Of a stretch of 64,000 nucleotides of DNA, positions 41,430 to 56,339 are shown piece after piece. Each line of letters starts with the position of its first letter. The stretch's first letter is position 1. The position numbers and the translations under genes are program-made. A model generated the notes under the pieces. It made no database searches. It worked only from the letters and a program-made list of their open reading frames with translations, and was not told the DNA's origin. The DNA lies in NCBI RefSeq assembly GCF_963678635.1, contig NC_087069.1:8070633-8134632 (forward strand), in the 5' to 3' direction. The stretch comes from Symsagittifera roscoffensis (lineage: Eukaryota; Xenacoelomorpha; Acoela; Convolutidae).

Positions 41430-42960
41430 TGATCTACAAAAATTCGGTCAATTAATGTAGATTGCATATGTTTGTTTTAATCCAGCTACGAAGCTTAGAA
41501 GGCTCATTCGTTACAATAAAACTATCTCTACGTTAATCTAATTTAAAGCTATTGTGTTCAAATAATTTGCCTTGCAGCTTACATGTTTTCAGTGAAATCG
41601 AGCTCCGATGCTTGGCTAAATTGAATCTTCCATAATTGACTGGCTGTTTTTGTCCACAGCTAACAATTGATTGGGTACAAACTTAATTTCTTCTAACTTA
41701 ATATGTTTTTTATTATTTTTACAGACTGTATAACTTTGTTTGAAAAGATGCTATGCAAAATTATTCAAACCAAAAGTTTTTTCTGTTGACAATTAACTTT
41801 TTGCTTTTTTATCCAAAGAATGTGCTCTTTGCTTGCTTGATTTCTGTGAAGTCAAGCTCCAACGCTATGCTAAATTGAAGCTCTCCTAATTGACGGGATG
41901 TTTTGCGCTGAGCTAATAATTGAATTGGTGCAGACCTAACTCTTAACTTGATTCTAAGTTTTGTGGCTTGCATAATTTTGTTTTAATCCAGCTACGGTGC
42001 TTAGAAGAATTCATCAATCCAAAGCTCCTATTTTTCTTTGTGATACCTAATTTAAAGCTATTTTTGTTCAAATAATTTGCCTTGCAGCTGGCATGAATTC
42101 TCTGAACTCGAGCTCCGATGCTTGGCTAAATTGAATTTCACATAATTGACCGGCTGTTTTTGTCCACAGCTAACAATTGATCTACAAAAATTCGGTCAAG
42201 TAATGTAGGTTGCATATGTTTGTTTTAATCCAGCTACGAAGCTTAGAAGACTCATTCGTTACAATAATACTATCTCTACGTTACTCTAATTTAAAGCTAT
42301 TGTGTTCAAATAATTTGCCTTGCAGTTAACATGTTTTCACTGAAATCGAGCTCCGATGCTTGGCTAAATTGAATCTTCCATAATTGACTGGCTGTTTTTG
42401 TCCACAGCTAACAATTGATTGGGTACAAACTTAATTTCTTCTAACTTAATATGTTTTTTATTATTTTTACAGACTGTATAACTTTGTTTGAAAAGATGCT
42501 TAGCAAAATTATTTAAACCAAAAGTTTTTTCTGTTGACAGCTAACATATTGCTTTTTTATCCAAAGAATGTGCTCTTTGCTTGCTTGATTTCTGTGAAGT
42601 CAAGCTCCGATGCTCCGCTAAATTGAAGCTCTCCTAAATGACTGGCTGTTTTGCGCAGAGCTAATAATTGAATTGGTGCAGACCTAACTCTTAACTTGAT
42701 TCTAAGTTTTGTGGCTTGCATAATTTTGTTTTAATCCAGCTACGGTGCTTAGAAGAATTCATCAATCCAAAGCTCCTATTTTTCTTTGTGATACCTAATT
42801 TGAAGCTATTTTTGTTCAAATAATTTGCCTTGCAGCTGGCATGAATTCTCTGAACTCGAGCTCCGATGCTTGGCTAAATTGAATCTCACATAATTGACCG
42901 GCTGTTTTTGTCCACAGCTAACAATTGATTGGGTACAAACTTAATATCTTTTCATAATTT
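41430..42960. repeat. Trimer higher-order repeat, about 748 bases
   Basis: TTGATCTACAAAAATTCGGT at about 41432 and again at about 42180 starts two long, similar stretches (with CATTCGTTACAATAA, then TTCTAACTTAATATG and TTACAGACTGTATAAC at matching distance). The offset of about 748 bases corresponds to three monomers. Confidence 0.75.
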
Positions 42961-45900
42961 TGCAGACTGCATAATCTGTTTGAAAAGATGCTCAGCAAAA
43001 CTCCTCAATCCAAAGTTTTTCTCAGTCAACAACTAATTTATTGCTTTTTATCTAAAGAATGTGCTTTTTGTTTGCTTGATTTCTGTGAAATCAAGCTCCA
43101 ATATTTGGTTAAGTTGAATGTCCCATAATTGACTGGCTGTTTTTTGTCCACAACTTTTAATTGAATGCGTGTTAACTTAATTGGTTTCTTCTTTCTTAGT
43201 TTTGTAGGTCGCATAGTTTTGTTACAAACCAGCTTCGAAGCTTAAAAAAAATTAAATAATCCTATTCCTCTTTGTGACATCTATTTAAAGCAATTTTTGT
43301 TCAAATAATTTGCCTTGTAGTTTGCTTGATTTCTCTGAAATCGAGCTGCGATGCTTGGCTACATTGAAGCTCCCATAATTGACTGGCTGTTTTCGTCCAC
43401 AGCTAACAATTGATTGGGTTTAAACTTAATGTTTTTTCTTCACTTTCCAGACAGCATAACTTTGTTTCAAACGACGCTTAGAAAATTTCCTCGATCTTAA
43501 AACTTCTCTCTGCTGACATCTAATATTTGGTTAAGTAATGTAGGTTGCATATGTTTGTTTTAATCCAGCTACGAAGCTTAGAAGACTACGAAGGGGTACA
43601 AACCTTATATCTTTTCCTAATTTTGCAGACCGCATAACTTTGTTTGAAACGACGGTCAACAAAGTTCCTCGATCCAAAGCTTTTTTCTGCTGACAACTAG
43701 TTTTGCTTTTTTATCTAAAGCGTTTGCCCTTTGAAAGCCATAGATCTATTTTTTTACTTGTAGAACTTGCTCTTTGCTTGCTTGATTTCGCGAAATCAAA
43801 CTTCGATGTTCGGCTAAAGGCAACTCTCATAAATGACTGTCTGTTTTGTCAACCCTTTTTCAAACTTAACGCTTACCTTCATTTTTAGTTTGGTAGGTTG
43901 CATATCCAGCTTCGAAGCTTAGAAGAATCAATCAATACATTAAAACTATCTCTTCGTGAATCTAATTTAAAGCAGTTTTTGTTCAATTATTTTGACTTGT
44001 AGCTTGCGTGATTTCTCTGAACTCGAGCTCCGATACTTGCTAAATTGAATCTAACATAATTGACCGGCTGTTTTTGTCCACAGCTAAGAATTGATTGGGT
44101 ACAAACTCAATATTTTTTCATAATTTTACAGACTGCATAATTTGTTTGAAAAGATGCTCAGCAAAACTCCTCAATCCAAAATTTTTTTCTGTCAACAACT
44201 AATTTATTGCTTTTTATCTAAAGAATGTGCTCTTCGTTTGCTTGGTTTCTGTGAAATCAAGCTCCAATAGTCGGTTAAATTGAATCTCCCTTAATTGACT
44301 GGCTGTTTTTGTCCACAGCTCACAATTGATGGGGTACAAACCTTATATCTTTTCCTAATTTTGCAGACCGCATAACTTTGTTTGAAACGATGCTCAACAA
44401 AGTTCCTCGATCCAAAGCTTTTTTCTGCTGACAACTAGTTTTGCTTTTTTTTGTCTAAAGCGTTTGCCCTTTGAATGCTTGATTTCTGTGAAATCAAGCT
44501 CGGATGATCGGCTAAATTGAAACTCTCATAATTGACTGGCTGTTGTTGTCCACAGGTAACAACTGAAGGGGTGCAATTTTTAACTCCTAACTTCATTTCT
44601 TAGTTTTGTTGATTGCATATTTTTGTTTGAATCCAAATACGACGATTGGCAAAATCCATCAATCCAAAAAAATCTTAGTTCACTGATGGAATCTGATAGA
44701 ATGCAATTTTTGTTCAAAAATTTTGTCTTTCAGCTCGCAAGATTTCTTGTAGCTCAGCTACGATGCTTGGTTAATTAGAATTTCCCAGAATTGACCGGAT
44801 GTTTTTGTGCACAGCTAAAAACTCAATGGTTAAAATATTAAGATCGCGATTGCATAATTTTATTCAAATCCAGCTACGATGCTAAGAATAAGCCATAGAT
44901 CTATAAATCCTATTTTTCTCTGCTGATATAAATTACTGCGGTTTTCGTTCAGATGATTTGCCTTGTAGCTTGCATGATTTCTCTGAAATCGAGCTTCAAT
45001 GCTTGCTAAATTGAAACTGCCATAATGGACTGGCTGTTTTTGTCCACAGCTAACAATTGAGTGGGTGCAAACATACCTCTTAACTTCATTCCAGTTTTTT
45101 AGGTTGCATGTTTTTTTTTATCCAGCTACGAAGCTTAATAGACTCAAACACTACAGTAATACTATCTCTTCGTGAATCTGATTTAAAGCATTCTTCTTCA
45201 TTTATTTTGGCTTGTAGCTTGGTTGATTTCTGAAGTCGAGCTGCGATGCTTGGCTAAATTGAATTTCCCAGAATTGACTGGCTGTTTTTGTCCACAGCTA
45301 ACAATTGATTGGGTTTAAAGTTATTGTCTTTTCTTAACTTTGCAGACTGCATAACTTTTGTCCTAATGATTTGCCTTGTAGCTTGGTTGATTTCTCTGAA
45401 ATCGAGCTGGGATGCTCGATAGCTTATTGAAACGCCCATAATTGACTGGCTATTTTGTCGACAGCTTAAACCTGAGTGAGTGCAAACTTAAGTCTTAACT
45501 TCTTAACGTCTGAAAAATCCATCAATCCAATAATTCTATGTTGAGAGGTCTAATTCAAAGCTGTTTTTGTTCAACTAATTCGTCTCGTAGCTTGCATGTT
45601 TTCTCTGAAATCGAGCTCCGATGCTTAGCTAAATTGAATCTCCCATAACTGAATGGCTGAATTTGTGCAAAGCTAACAATTGAGTGGGTGCAAGCTTAAG
45701 TCTTAACTTCATTCAAGTTTTTGTAGGTTGCGTGTTTTCGTTTTAATCCAGCTATGAAACTTAGAAAATCCATCAATCCAATAACTCTATGCTGTGAGAA
45801 CTAATTTAAAGCAGTTTTTGTGCAAATACTTTGCCCCCCCCCCCCTAGTCGAAATGATTTCACTGAAATCGAGCTCTGATGCTTAGCTAAATTGAATCTC

Positions 45901-48900
45901 CCATAATTGACTGGCTGTTTTTGTCCATGCTAACAAATGATTGGGTACAAACTTAATACTTTTTTTTTTAATTTTACAGACAGCAAAATTCCTCAATCCA
46001 AAAAATTTTCTCTGCTGACAAATAATTTCTTGCTTTTTTATCTGAAGAATGTGCTCTTTGCTTGCTTGATTTCTGTGAAGTCAAGCTCCAATGCTACGCC
46101 AAATTGAAGCTCTCCTAATTGACGGGCTGTTTTGCGCTGAGCTAATAACTGAGTTGCTGCAGACCTAACTTTTAACTTGATTCTAAGTTTTGTAGCTTGC
46201 ATATTTTCGTTTTAATCCAGCTACGGTGCTTAGTAGAATTCATTAATCCAAATCTCCTATTTTTCTTGGTGATACCTAAATTAAAGCTAATTTTCTTCTA
46301 ATAAATTGCCTTGCAGCTTGCATGATTCCACTGAAATCGAGCTCCGATGCTTGGCTAAATTGACTCTCCCATAATTGATTGGCTGTCTTTGTCCGTAGCT
46401 GACAATTGAGTGGGTGCAAACTTAACTCATACCTTCATACAAGTTTTGTAGGTTGCCTATTTTTCTTTTAATCTAGCTATGAAACTTAGGAAAATCCATC
46501 AATCCGATAATTCTATGTTGTGAAATCTAATTTAAAGCTGTTTTTGTTCAAATATACTGCCTCGTTGCTTAAATGATTTCACTGAAATCGAGCTCCGATG
46601 CTTGGCTAAATTGAATCTTCAATAATTGACTTGCAATTTTTGTCCATACTAACAAATGATTGGGTACAAACTTAATACTTTTTTGAATTTTACACTGCAT
46701 AACTTTGTTTGAAACGACGAATAGCAAAATTCCTCAATCCAAAAACGTTTCTCTGCCGACAAAAAATTTATTGCTTTTTTTTATCTGAAAAATGTGCTCT
46801 TTGCTTGCTTGATTTCTGTGAAGTCAAGCTCCAAAGCTACGCTAAATTGAAGCTCTCCTAATTGACGGGATGTTTTGCGCTGAGCTAATAATTGAGTTGC
46901 TGCAGACCTAACTCTTAACTTGATTCTAAGTTTTGTAGCTTGCATATTTTCGTTTTAATCCAGCTACGGTGCTTAGTAGAATTCATCAATCCAAATCTCC
47001 TATTTTTCTTTGTGATACCTAATTTAAAGCTATTTTGTTTATATAATTTGCCTTGCAGCTTGCATGAATTCTCTGAACTCGAGCACCGATGCTTGGCTAA
47101 ATTGACTCTCACATAATTGACCGGCTGTTTTTGTCCACAGCTAACAATTGATTGGGTACAAACTTAATATCTTTTCGTAATTTTGCAGACTGCATAATTT
47201 GTTTGAAAAGATGCTCAGCAAAACTCCTGAATCCAAAATTTTTTCTCAGTCAACAACTAATTTATTGCTTTTTATCTAAAGAATGTGCTCTTTGTTTGCT
47301 TGATTTCTGTGAAATCGAGCTCCAATATTTGGTTCAATTGAATGTCCCATAATTGACTGGCTGTTTTTTGACCACAACTTTTAATTGAATGCGTGTTAAC
47401 TTATTTGGTTTCTTCTTTCTTAGTTTTATAGTTTGCATAGTTTTGTTACAAACCAGCTTCGAAGCTTAAAAAAATTAAATAATCCTATTCCTCTTTGTGG
47501 CATCTATTTAAAGCAATTTTTGTTCAAATATTTTGCCTTGTAGCTTGCATGATTTCTGAAATCGAGCTCCGATGCTTGGCTAAATTGAGTCTCCCACAAA
47601 TGACTGGCTGTTTTTGTCCACAGCTAACAAATGATTGGGTACAAAGTTAATATCTCCAAACTTATTTTTTTTTCTTAATTTTGAAGACTGCATAACTTTG
47701 TTTGAAAAAATTCTTAGCAAAATTCCTCAATTCAGTATTTTTTCTCTGTTGACAACATACTTATTGCTCATTCAATGCAAAGAACGTGGTCTTTGCTTGC
47801 TTGATTTCTGTGAAATCAAGTTCCGATGCTCGGGCTAAATTAAAACTCTTCTAATAGACTCGATGTGTTTGTCCTCAGCTAATCATTGAACTGGTGCAGA
47901 CAGAACTGTTAATTTGATTCTAAGTTTTGTAGCGTGCATTATTTTGTTTTAATCCAGCTACGGTGCATAGAAGAATCCATGACATCAAATCTTCTAATTT
48001 TTTGTGATATTTAATATCAAGCTATTTTTTGTTTAAATAATTTGCCTTGTAGCCTGCATAATTTCTCTGGAATCGAGCTCTGATGCTTGGCTAAATTGAA
48101 TCTCCCATAGTTAACTGGCTGTTTTTGTCCTTAGCTAACAATTGATTGGGTACAAACTTAATATCTCCAAACTTATTTTTTTTTTCTTAATTTTGAAGAC
48201 TGCATAACTTTGTTTGAAAAGATTCTTAGCAAAATTCCTCAATTCAGTATTTTTTCTCTGTTGACAACATACTTATTGCTCATTCAATGCAAAGAACGTG
48301 GTCTTTGCTTGCATGAATTTCTGTGAAATCAAGTTCCGATGCTCGGGATAAATTAAAACTCTTCTAATAGACTCGATGTGTTTGTCCTCAGCTAATAATT
48401 GAACTGGTGCAGACTGAACTGTTAATTTGATTCTATGTTTTGTAGCTTGCATTATTTTGTTTTCATCCAGCTACGGTGCATAGAAAAATCCATGACATCA
48501 AATCTCCTACTTTTTTGTGATTTTTAATTTCAAGCTATTTTTTGTTCAAATAATTTGCCTTGCAGCCTGCATAATTTCTCTGAAATCGAGCTCCGATGCT
48601 TGGCTAAATTGAATCTCCCATAGTTGACTGGCTGTTTTTGTCCACAGCTAACAATTGATTGGGTACAAATTTAATATCTTCTAATTTATCGTCTTTTCTT
48701 AATTTTACAGACTGCATAATTAGTTTGAAAAGATTCATAGCAAAATTCCTCAATCCAAAAACTGTTCTCTGTTGACATTTAACTTATTGATTTTTTATCC
48801 AAAGAATGTGCACTTTGCTTGCTTGATTTCTGTGAAATCAAGCTCCGATGTTCGGCTAAATTGAAACTCCCATAATTGACTGGCTGTCTTTGTCCACAAC

Positions 48901-50759
48901 TTTTAATTGAATGGGTGTTAACTTAATTGGTTACTTTTTTCTTAGTTTTGTAGGTTACATAGTTTTGTTTTAAACCAGCTGCGAAGCTTAAAAAAATTAA
49001 ATAATCGTATTCCTCTTAGTGACATCTATTTAAAGCAATTTTTTTCAATTAATTTGCCTTGTAGCTTGCATGATTTCTCTGAAATCGAGCTCCGATGCTT
49101 GGCTAATTTGGATCTCCCATAATTGATCGGCTGTTTTTGTCCACAGCTAACAATTGATTGGGTACAAACTTAATATCTCTTCATAATTTTGCAGACTGTA
49201 TAATTTGTTTGAAGAGATGCTCAGCAAAACTCCTCAAACCAAAATTTTTTCTTTGTCAACAACTAATTTATTGCTTTTTAATTAAAGAATGTGCTATTTG
49301 CTTGCTTGATTTCTGTGAAGTCAAGCTCCGATGCCCCGATTAATTAAAGCTCTCCGAATTGACTGACTGTTTTGCGCAGAGCTAATAATTGAATTGGTGC
49401 AGACCGAACTGTTAACTTGATTCTAAGTTTTGTAGCTTGCATATTTTAATTTTCATTCAGTTGCGGTGCATAGAAGAATCCATTACATCAAATCTCCTAT
49501 TTTTTGTGATTTTAATTTAAAGCTATTTTTGTTCAAATAATTTGCCTTGCAGCTTGCATGATTTCTCTGAAATCGAGCTTCGATGCTTGGCTTAATTGAA
49601 TCTCCCATAATTGACTGGCTGTTTTTGTCCACAGCTAACAATTGATTGGGTACAAACTTAATATCTTTTCCTAATTTTGCAGACTGCATAATTTTGTTTG
49701 AAAAGATTCTTAGCAAAATTCCTCAATCTATAAGTTTTTTTCTGTTGACAACTAACTTATTGCTTTTTTTCCAAAGAATGGGCTCTTTGCTTGCTTGATT
49801 TCTGTGAAATCAAGCTCCGATCTTCGGCTAAATTGAAACTCCCATTATTGACTGGCTGTTTTTGTCCACAACTTTTAATTGAAAGGAAGTTAACTTAATT
49901 GGTTACTTTTTTCTTAGTTTTGTAGTTTGCATAGTTTTGTTTAAACCAGCTTCGAAGCTTAAAAAAATTAAATAAACCTTTAATTTTTGTGACATCTATT
50001 TAAAGCAACTTTTGTTCAAATAATTTGCCTTGTAGCTCCGATGCTTGGCTAAATTGAATCTCCCATAGTTGACTGGCTGTTTTTGTCCACAGCTAACAAT
50101 TGATTGGGTACAAACTCAATATCTTTTCATAATTTTACAGACTGCATAATTTGTTTGAAAAGATGCTCAGCAAAACTCATTCATCCAAAATTTTTCTCTG
50201 TCAACAACTAATTTACTGCTTTATCTAAAGAGTGTGCTCTTTGCTTGCCTGATTTGTGAAATCAAGCTCCGATGCCCGTGTAAATTAAAACACACAAAAC
50301 TGACTGGTTGTTTTTGTCCACAAGTAATAATTGAATGAGTGTAAATTTAACTCCTAACTTCATTCTTAGTTTTTTAGATTGCATAGTTTTGCTTTAATCC
50401 TGCTACGGTGCTTAGAAGAATCCATCAATCGAAATCTCGTACTGTGAAATCAAGCTCCAATAGTCGGTTAAATTGAATGTCCCATAATTGACTAGCTGTT
50501 TTTTGTGCACAATTTTTAATTGAATGCGTGTTAACTGAATTGGTTTCTTCTTTCTTAATTTTGTAGGTTGCATAGTTTTGTTACAAACCAGCTTCGAAGC
50601 TTAAAAAAATTAAATAATCCTATTCCTCTTTGTGACATCTGCTTAAAGCAATTTTTGTTCAAATAATTTGCCTTGTAGCTTGCATTATTTCTCTGAAATC
50701 GAGCTCCGGTGCTTGGCTATATTGACTCTTCCATAATTGACTGGTTGTTTTTGTCCACA

Positions 50760-52290
50760 GCTAACAATTGATTGGGTACAAATTTAATATCTTCTAATTT
50801 ATCGTCTTTTCTTAATTTTACAGACTGCATAATTAGTTTGAAAAGATGCTCAGCAAAACTCCTCAATCCAAAACTTTTTCTCTGTCAACAACTAATTTAT
50901 TGCTTTTCATCTAAAGAAAGTGCTCTTTGTTTGCTTGGTTTCTGTGAAGTCAAGCTCCGATGCTCCGCTAAATTGAAGCTCTCCTAATTGACTGGCTGTT
51001 TTGCGCAGAGCTAATAATTGAATTGGTGCAGACCTAACTCTTAACTTGATTCTAAGTTTTGTGTCTTGCATATTTTTGTTTTAATCCAGCTACGGTGCTT
51101 AGATGAATCCATCAATCCAAATCTCCTATTTTTTGTGATATTTACTTTAAAGCTATTTTTGTTCAAATAATTTGCTTTGCAGCTTGCATGATTTCTCTGA
51201 AATCGAGCTTCGATGCTTGGCTTAATTGAATCTTCCATAATTGACTGGCTGTTTTTGTCCACAGCTAACAATTGATTGGGTACAAATTTAATATCTTCTA
51301 ATTTATCGTCTTTTCTTAATTTTACAGACTGCATAATTAGTTTGAAAAGATGCTCAGCAAAACTCCTCAATCCAAAACTTTTTCTCTGTCAACAACTAAT
51401 TTATTGCTTTTCATCTAAAGAAAGTGCTCTTTGTTTGCTTGGTTTCTGTGAAGTCAAGCTCCGATGCTCCGCTAAACTGAAGCTCTCCTACTTCACTGGC
51501 TGTTTTGTGCAGAGCTAATAAATGAATTGGTGCAGACCTAACTCTTAACTTGATTCTAAGTTTTGTATCTTGCATATTTTTGTTTTAATCCAGCTACGGT
51601 GCTTAGATGAATCCATCAATCCAAATCTCCTATTTTTTGTGATATTTACTTTAAAGCTATTTTTGTTCAAATAATTTGCTTTGCAGCTTGCATGATTTCT
51701 CTGAAATCGAGCTTGGATGCTTGGCTTAATTGAATCTCCCATAATTGACTGGCTGTTTTTGTCCACAGCTAACAATTGATTGGGTACAAATTTAATATCT
51801 TCTAATTTATCGTCTTTTCTTAATTTTACAGACTGCATAATTAGTTTGAAAAGATGCTCAGCAAAACTCCTCAATCCAAAACTTTTTCTCTGTCAACAAC
51901 TATTTTATTGCTTTTCATCTAAAGAAAGTGCTCTTTGTTTGCTTGGTTTCTGTGAAGTCAAGCTCCGATGCTCCGCTAAATTGAAGCTCTCCTAATTGAC
52001 TGGCTGTTTTGCGCAGAGCTAATAATTGAATTGGTGCAGACCGAACTGTTAACTTGATTCTAAGTTTTGTAGCTTGCATATTTTAATTTTCATTCAGTTA
52101 CGGTGCATAGAAGAATCCATAACATCAAATCTCTTATTTTTTGTGATATTTAATTTCAAGCTATTTTTTGTTCAAATAATTTGCCTTGTAGCTTGCATAA
52201 TTTCTCTGAAATCGAGCTCCAATAGTCGGTTAAATTAAATCTCCCATAATTGACTGGCTGTTTTTGTCCACAGCTAAAAATTGATTGGGT
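50760..52290. repeat. Three tandem copies of a 504-base dimer
   Basis: Near-identical stretches begin at 50772, 51276 and 51780 (same word order from TTGGGTACAAATTTAATATC through TTATCGTCTTTTCTTAATTT and beyond). The exact 504-base step and the few differences indicate recent amplification. Confidence 0.9.
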
Positions 52291-53269
52291 ACAAACTTAA
52301 TATCTTTTCATAATTTTGCAGACTGTATAATTTGTTTGAAGAGATGCTCAGCAAAACTCATCAATCCAAAAATTTTTCTCTGTCAACAACTAATTCATTG
52401 CTTTTTATCTAAAGAATGTGCTATTTGCTTGCTTGATTTCTGTGAAGTCAAGCTCCGATGCTCCGCTAAATTGAAGCTCTCCTAATTGACTGGCTGTTTT
52501 GCGCAGAGCTAATAATTGAATTGGTGCAGACCGAACTGTTAACTTGATTCTAAGTTTTGTAGCTTGCATATTTTAATTTTCATTCAGTTACGGTTCATAG
52601 AAGAATCCATAACATCAAATCTCCTATTTTTTGTGATATTTAATTTCAAGCTATTTTTTGTTCAAATAATTTGCCTTGTAGCTTGCATAATTTCTCTGAA
52701 ATCGAGCTCCGATGCTTGGCTAAATTGAATCTTCCATACTTGACTGGCTGTTTTGTCTGTAGCTAACAATTGATTGGGTACAAAGTTAATATCTTCAAAC
52801 TTATTTTTTTTTCTTAATTTTGAAGACTGCATAATTTTGTTTGAAAAGATTCTTAGCAAAATTCCTCAATCCATAAGTTGTTTTCTGTTGACCACTAACT
52901 TATTGCTTTTTTATCCAAAGAATGTGCTCTTTGCTTGCTTGATTTCTGTGAAATCAAGCTCCCGTCTTCGGCTAAATTGAAGCTCTCCTAATTGACTGGC
53001 TGTTTTGCGCAGAGCTAAAAATTTAATTGGTGCAGACCGAACTGTTAACTTGATTCTAAGTTTTGTAGCTTGCATATTTTAATTTTCATTCAGTTACGGT
53101 GCATAGAAGAATCCATTACATCAAATCTCCTATTTTTTGCGATATTTAATTTAAAGCTGTTTTTGTTCAAATACTTTGCCTTGCAGCTTGCATGATTTCT
53201 CTGAAATCGAGCTTCGATGCTTGGCTTAATTTAATCTCCCATAATTGATTGGCTGTTTTTGTCCACAGC

Positions 53270-54480
53270 TAACAATTGATTGGGTACAAACTTAATATCT
53301 TTTCTTAATTTTGCAGACTGCATAACTTTGTTTGAAAAGATTCTTATCAAAATTCCTCAATCCATAAGTTGTTTTCTGTTGACAACTAACTTATTGCTTT
53401 TTTATCCAAAGAATGTGCTCTTTGCTTGCTTGATTTCTGTGAAATCAAGCTCCGATCTTCGGCTAAATTGAAGCTCTCCTAATTGACTGGCTGTTTGGCG
53501 CAGAGCTAAAAATGAATTGGTGCAGACCGAACTGTTAACTTGGTTCTAAGTTTTGTAGCTTGCATATTTTAATTTTCATTCAGTTACGGTGCATAGAAGA
53601 ATCCATTACATCAAATCTCCTATTTCTTGTGATATTTAATTTAAAGCTGTTTTTGTTCAAATAATTTGCCTTGCAGCTTGCATGATTTCTCTGAAATCGA
53701 GCTTCGATGCTTGGCTTAATTGAATCTCCCATAATTGACTGGCTGTTTGTTTCCACAGCTAACAATTGATTGGGTACAAACTTAACTTAATAACTTTTCT
53801 TAATTTTGCAGACTGCATAACTTTGTTTGAAAAGATTCTTAGCAAAATTCCTCAATCCATAAATTGTTTTCTGTTGACAACTAACTTATTGCTTTTTCAT
53901 CCAAAGAATGTGCTCTTTGCTTGCTTGATTTCTGTGAAATCAAGCTCCGATCTTCGGCTAAATTGAAGCTCTCCTAATTGACTGGCTATTTTGCGCAGAG
54001 CTAAAAATTGAATTGGTGCAGACCGAACTGTTAAATTGATTCTAAGTTTTGTAGCTTGCATATTTTAATTTTCATTCAGTTACGGTGCCTAGAAGAATCC
54101 ATTACATCAAATCTCCTTTTTTTTGTGATATTTAATTTTAAGCTGTTTTTGTTCAAATAATTTGCCTTGCAGCTTGCATGATTTCTCTGAAATCGAGCTT
54201 CGATGCTTGGCTTAATTGAATCTCCCATAATTGACTGGCTGTTTTTGTCCACAGCTAACAATTGATTGGGTACCAACTTAATATCTTTTCTTAATTTTGC
54301 AGATGCATTATTTTGTTTGAAAAGATTCTTAGCAAAATTCCTCAATCCATAAGTTGTTTTCTGTTGACAACTAACTTATTGCTTTTCATCCAAAGAATGT
54401 GCTCTTTGCTTGCTTGATTTCTGTGAAATCAAGCTCCGATCTTCGGCTAAATTGAAACTCCCATAATTGACTGGCTGTTT
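53270..54480. repeat. Dimer higher-order repeat, about 486-490 bases
   Basis: Highly similar units start near 52774, 53280, 53766 and 54255, all with GATTCTTA-CAAAATTCCTCA and CATAAGTTGTTTTCTGTTGA or close variants. The step is 486-506 bases. It differs from the 504-base block next to it in monomer variants. Confidence 0.8.
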
Positions 54481-56339
54481 TTGTCCAGAACTTTTAATTG
54501 AATGGGTGTTAACTTAATTGGTTACTTTTTTCTTAGTTTTGTAGGTTGCATAGTTTTGTTTTAAACCAGCTTCGAAGCTTAAAAAAATTAAGTAATCCTA
54601 TATCTTTGTGACATCTATTTAAAGCAACTTTTGTTCAAATAATTTGCCTTGTAGCTCCGATGCTTGGCTAAATTGAATCTCCCATAATTGACTGGCTGTT
54701 TTTGTCCACAGCTAACAATTGATTGGGTATAAACTCAATATCTATTCATAATTTTACAGACTGCATAATTTGTTTGAAAAGATGCTCAGCAAAACTCCTT
54801 AATCCAAAATGTTTCTCTGTCAACAACTAATTTACTGCTTTTTATCTAAGGAGTGTGCTCTTTGCTTGCCTGATTTGTGAAATCAAGCTCCGATGCCCGG
54901 GTAAATTAAAACACACAAAACTGACTGGTTGTTTTTGTCCGCAAGTAATAATTGAATGAGTGTAAATTTAACTCCTAACTTCATTCTTAGTTTTGTAGAT
55001 TGCATAATTTTGCTTTAATCCTGCTACGGTGCTTAGAAGAATCCATCAATCGAAATCTCGTACTTCTCATTGTCAGATCTAATTAAAAGCAATTTTTGTT
55101 CAAATATTTTGCCTTGTAGCTCGCATGAATTCTCTGAACTCGAGCTCCGATGCTTGGCTAAATTGAATCTCACGCAATTGAACGGCTGTTTTTGTCCACA
55201 GCTAAGAATTAATTGGGTACAAACTCAATATCTTTTCATAATTTTACAGACTGCATAATTTGTTTGAAAAGAGGCTCAGCAAAACTCCTTAATCCAAAAT
55301 TTTTCTCTGTCAACAAATAATTTACTGCTTTTTATCTAAAGAAGGGCTCTTTGCTTGCTTGATTTGTGAAAACAAGCTCTGATGCTCGGGTAAATTAAAA
55401 CACACAAAACTGACTGGTTGTTTTTGTCCACAAGTAAAAATTGAATGAGTGTAAATTTAACTCCTAACTTCAATCTTAGTTTTGTAGATTGCATAGTTTT
55501 GCTTTAATCCTGCTACGGTGCTTAGAAGAATCCATCAATTGAAATCTCGTACTGTGAAATCAAGCTCCAATAGTCGGTTAAATGGAATGTCCCATAATTG
55601 ACTGGCTGTTTTTGTCCACAATTTTTAATTGAATGCGTGTTAACTTAATTTGTTTCTTCTTTCTTAATTTTGTAGGTTGCATAGTTTTGTTACAAACCAG
55701 CTTCGAAGCTTAAAAAAATTAAATAATCCTGTTCCTCTTTGTGACATCTGCTTAAAGCAATTTTTGTTCAAATAATTTGCCTTGTAGCTTGCATAATTTC
55801 TCTGAAATCGAGCTCCGATGCTTCGCTAAATTGAATCTACTAGAGTTGACTGGCTGTTTTTGTCCTTAGCTAACAATTGATTGGGTACAAACTTAATATC
55901 TCCAAACTTATTTTTTTTCTTAATTTTGCAGACTGCATAACTTTGTTTGAAAAAATTTTTAGCAAAATTTTTCAATCCAAAAGTTGTTCTCTGTTGACAA
56001 CTAACTTATTGCTTTATCATCCAAAGAATGTGCTCTTTGCTTGCTTGATTTCTGTGAAATCAAGCTCCGATGTTCGACTAAATTGAAACTCCCATAATTG
56101 ACTGGCTGTCTTTGTCCACAACTTTTAATTGAATGGGTGTTAACTTAATTGGTTACTTTTTTCTTAGTTTTGTAGGTTGCATAGTTTTGTTTTAAACCAG
56201 CTTCGAAGCTTAAAAAAATTAAGTAATCCTATATCTTTGTGACATCTATTTAAAGCAACTTTTGTTCAAATAATTTGCCTTGTAGCTCCGATGCTTGGCT
56301 AAATTGAATCTCCCATAATTGACTGGCTGTTTTTGTCCA

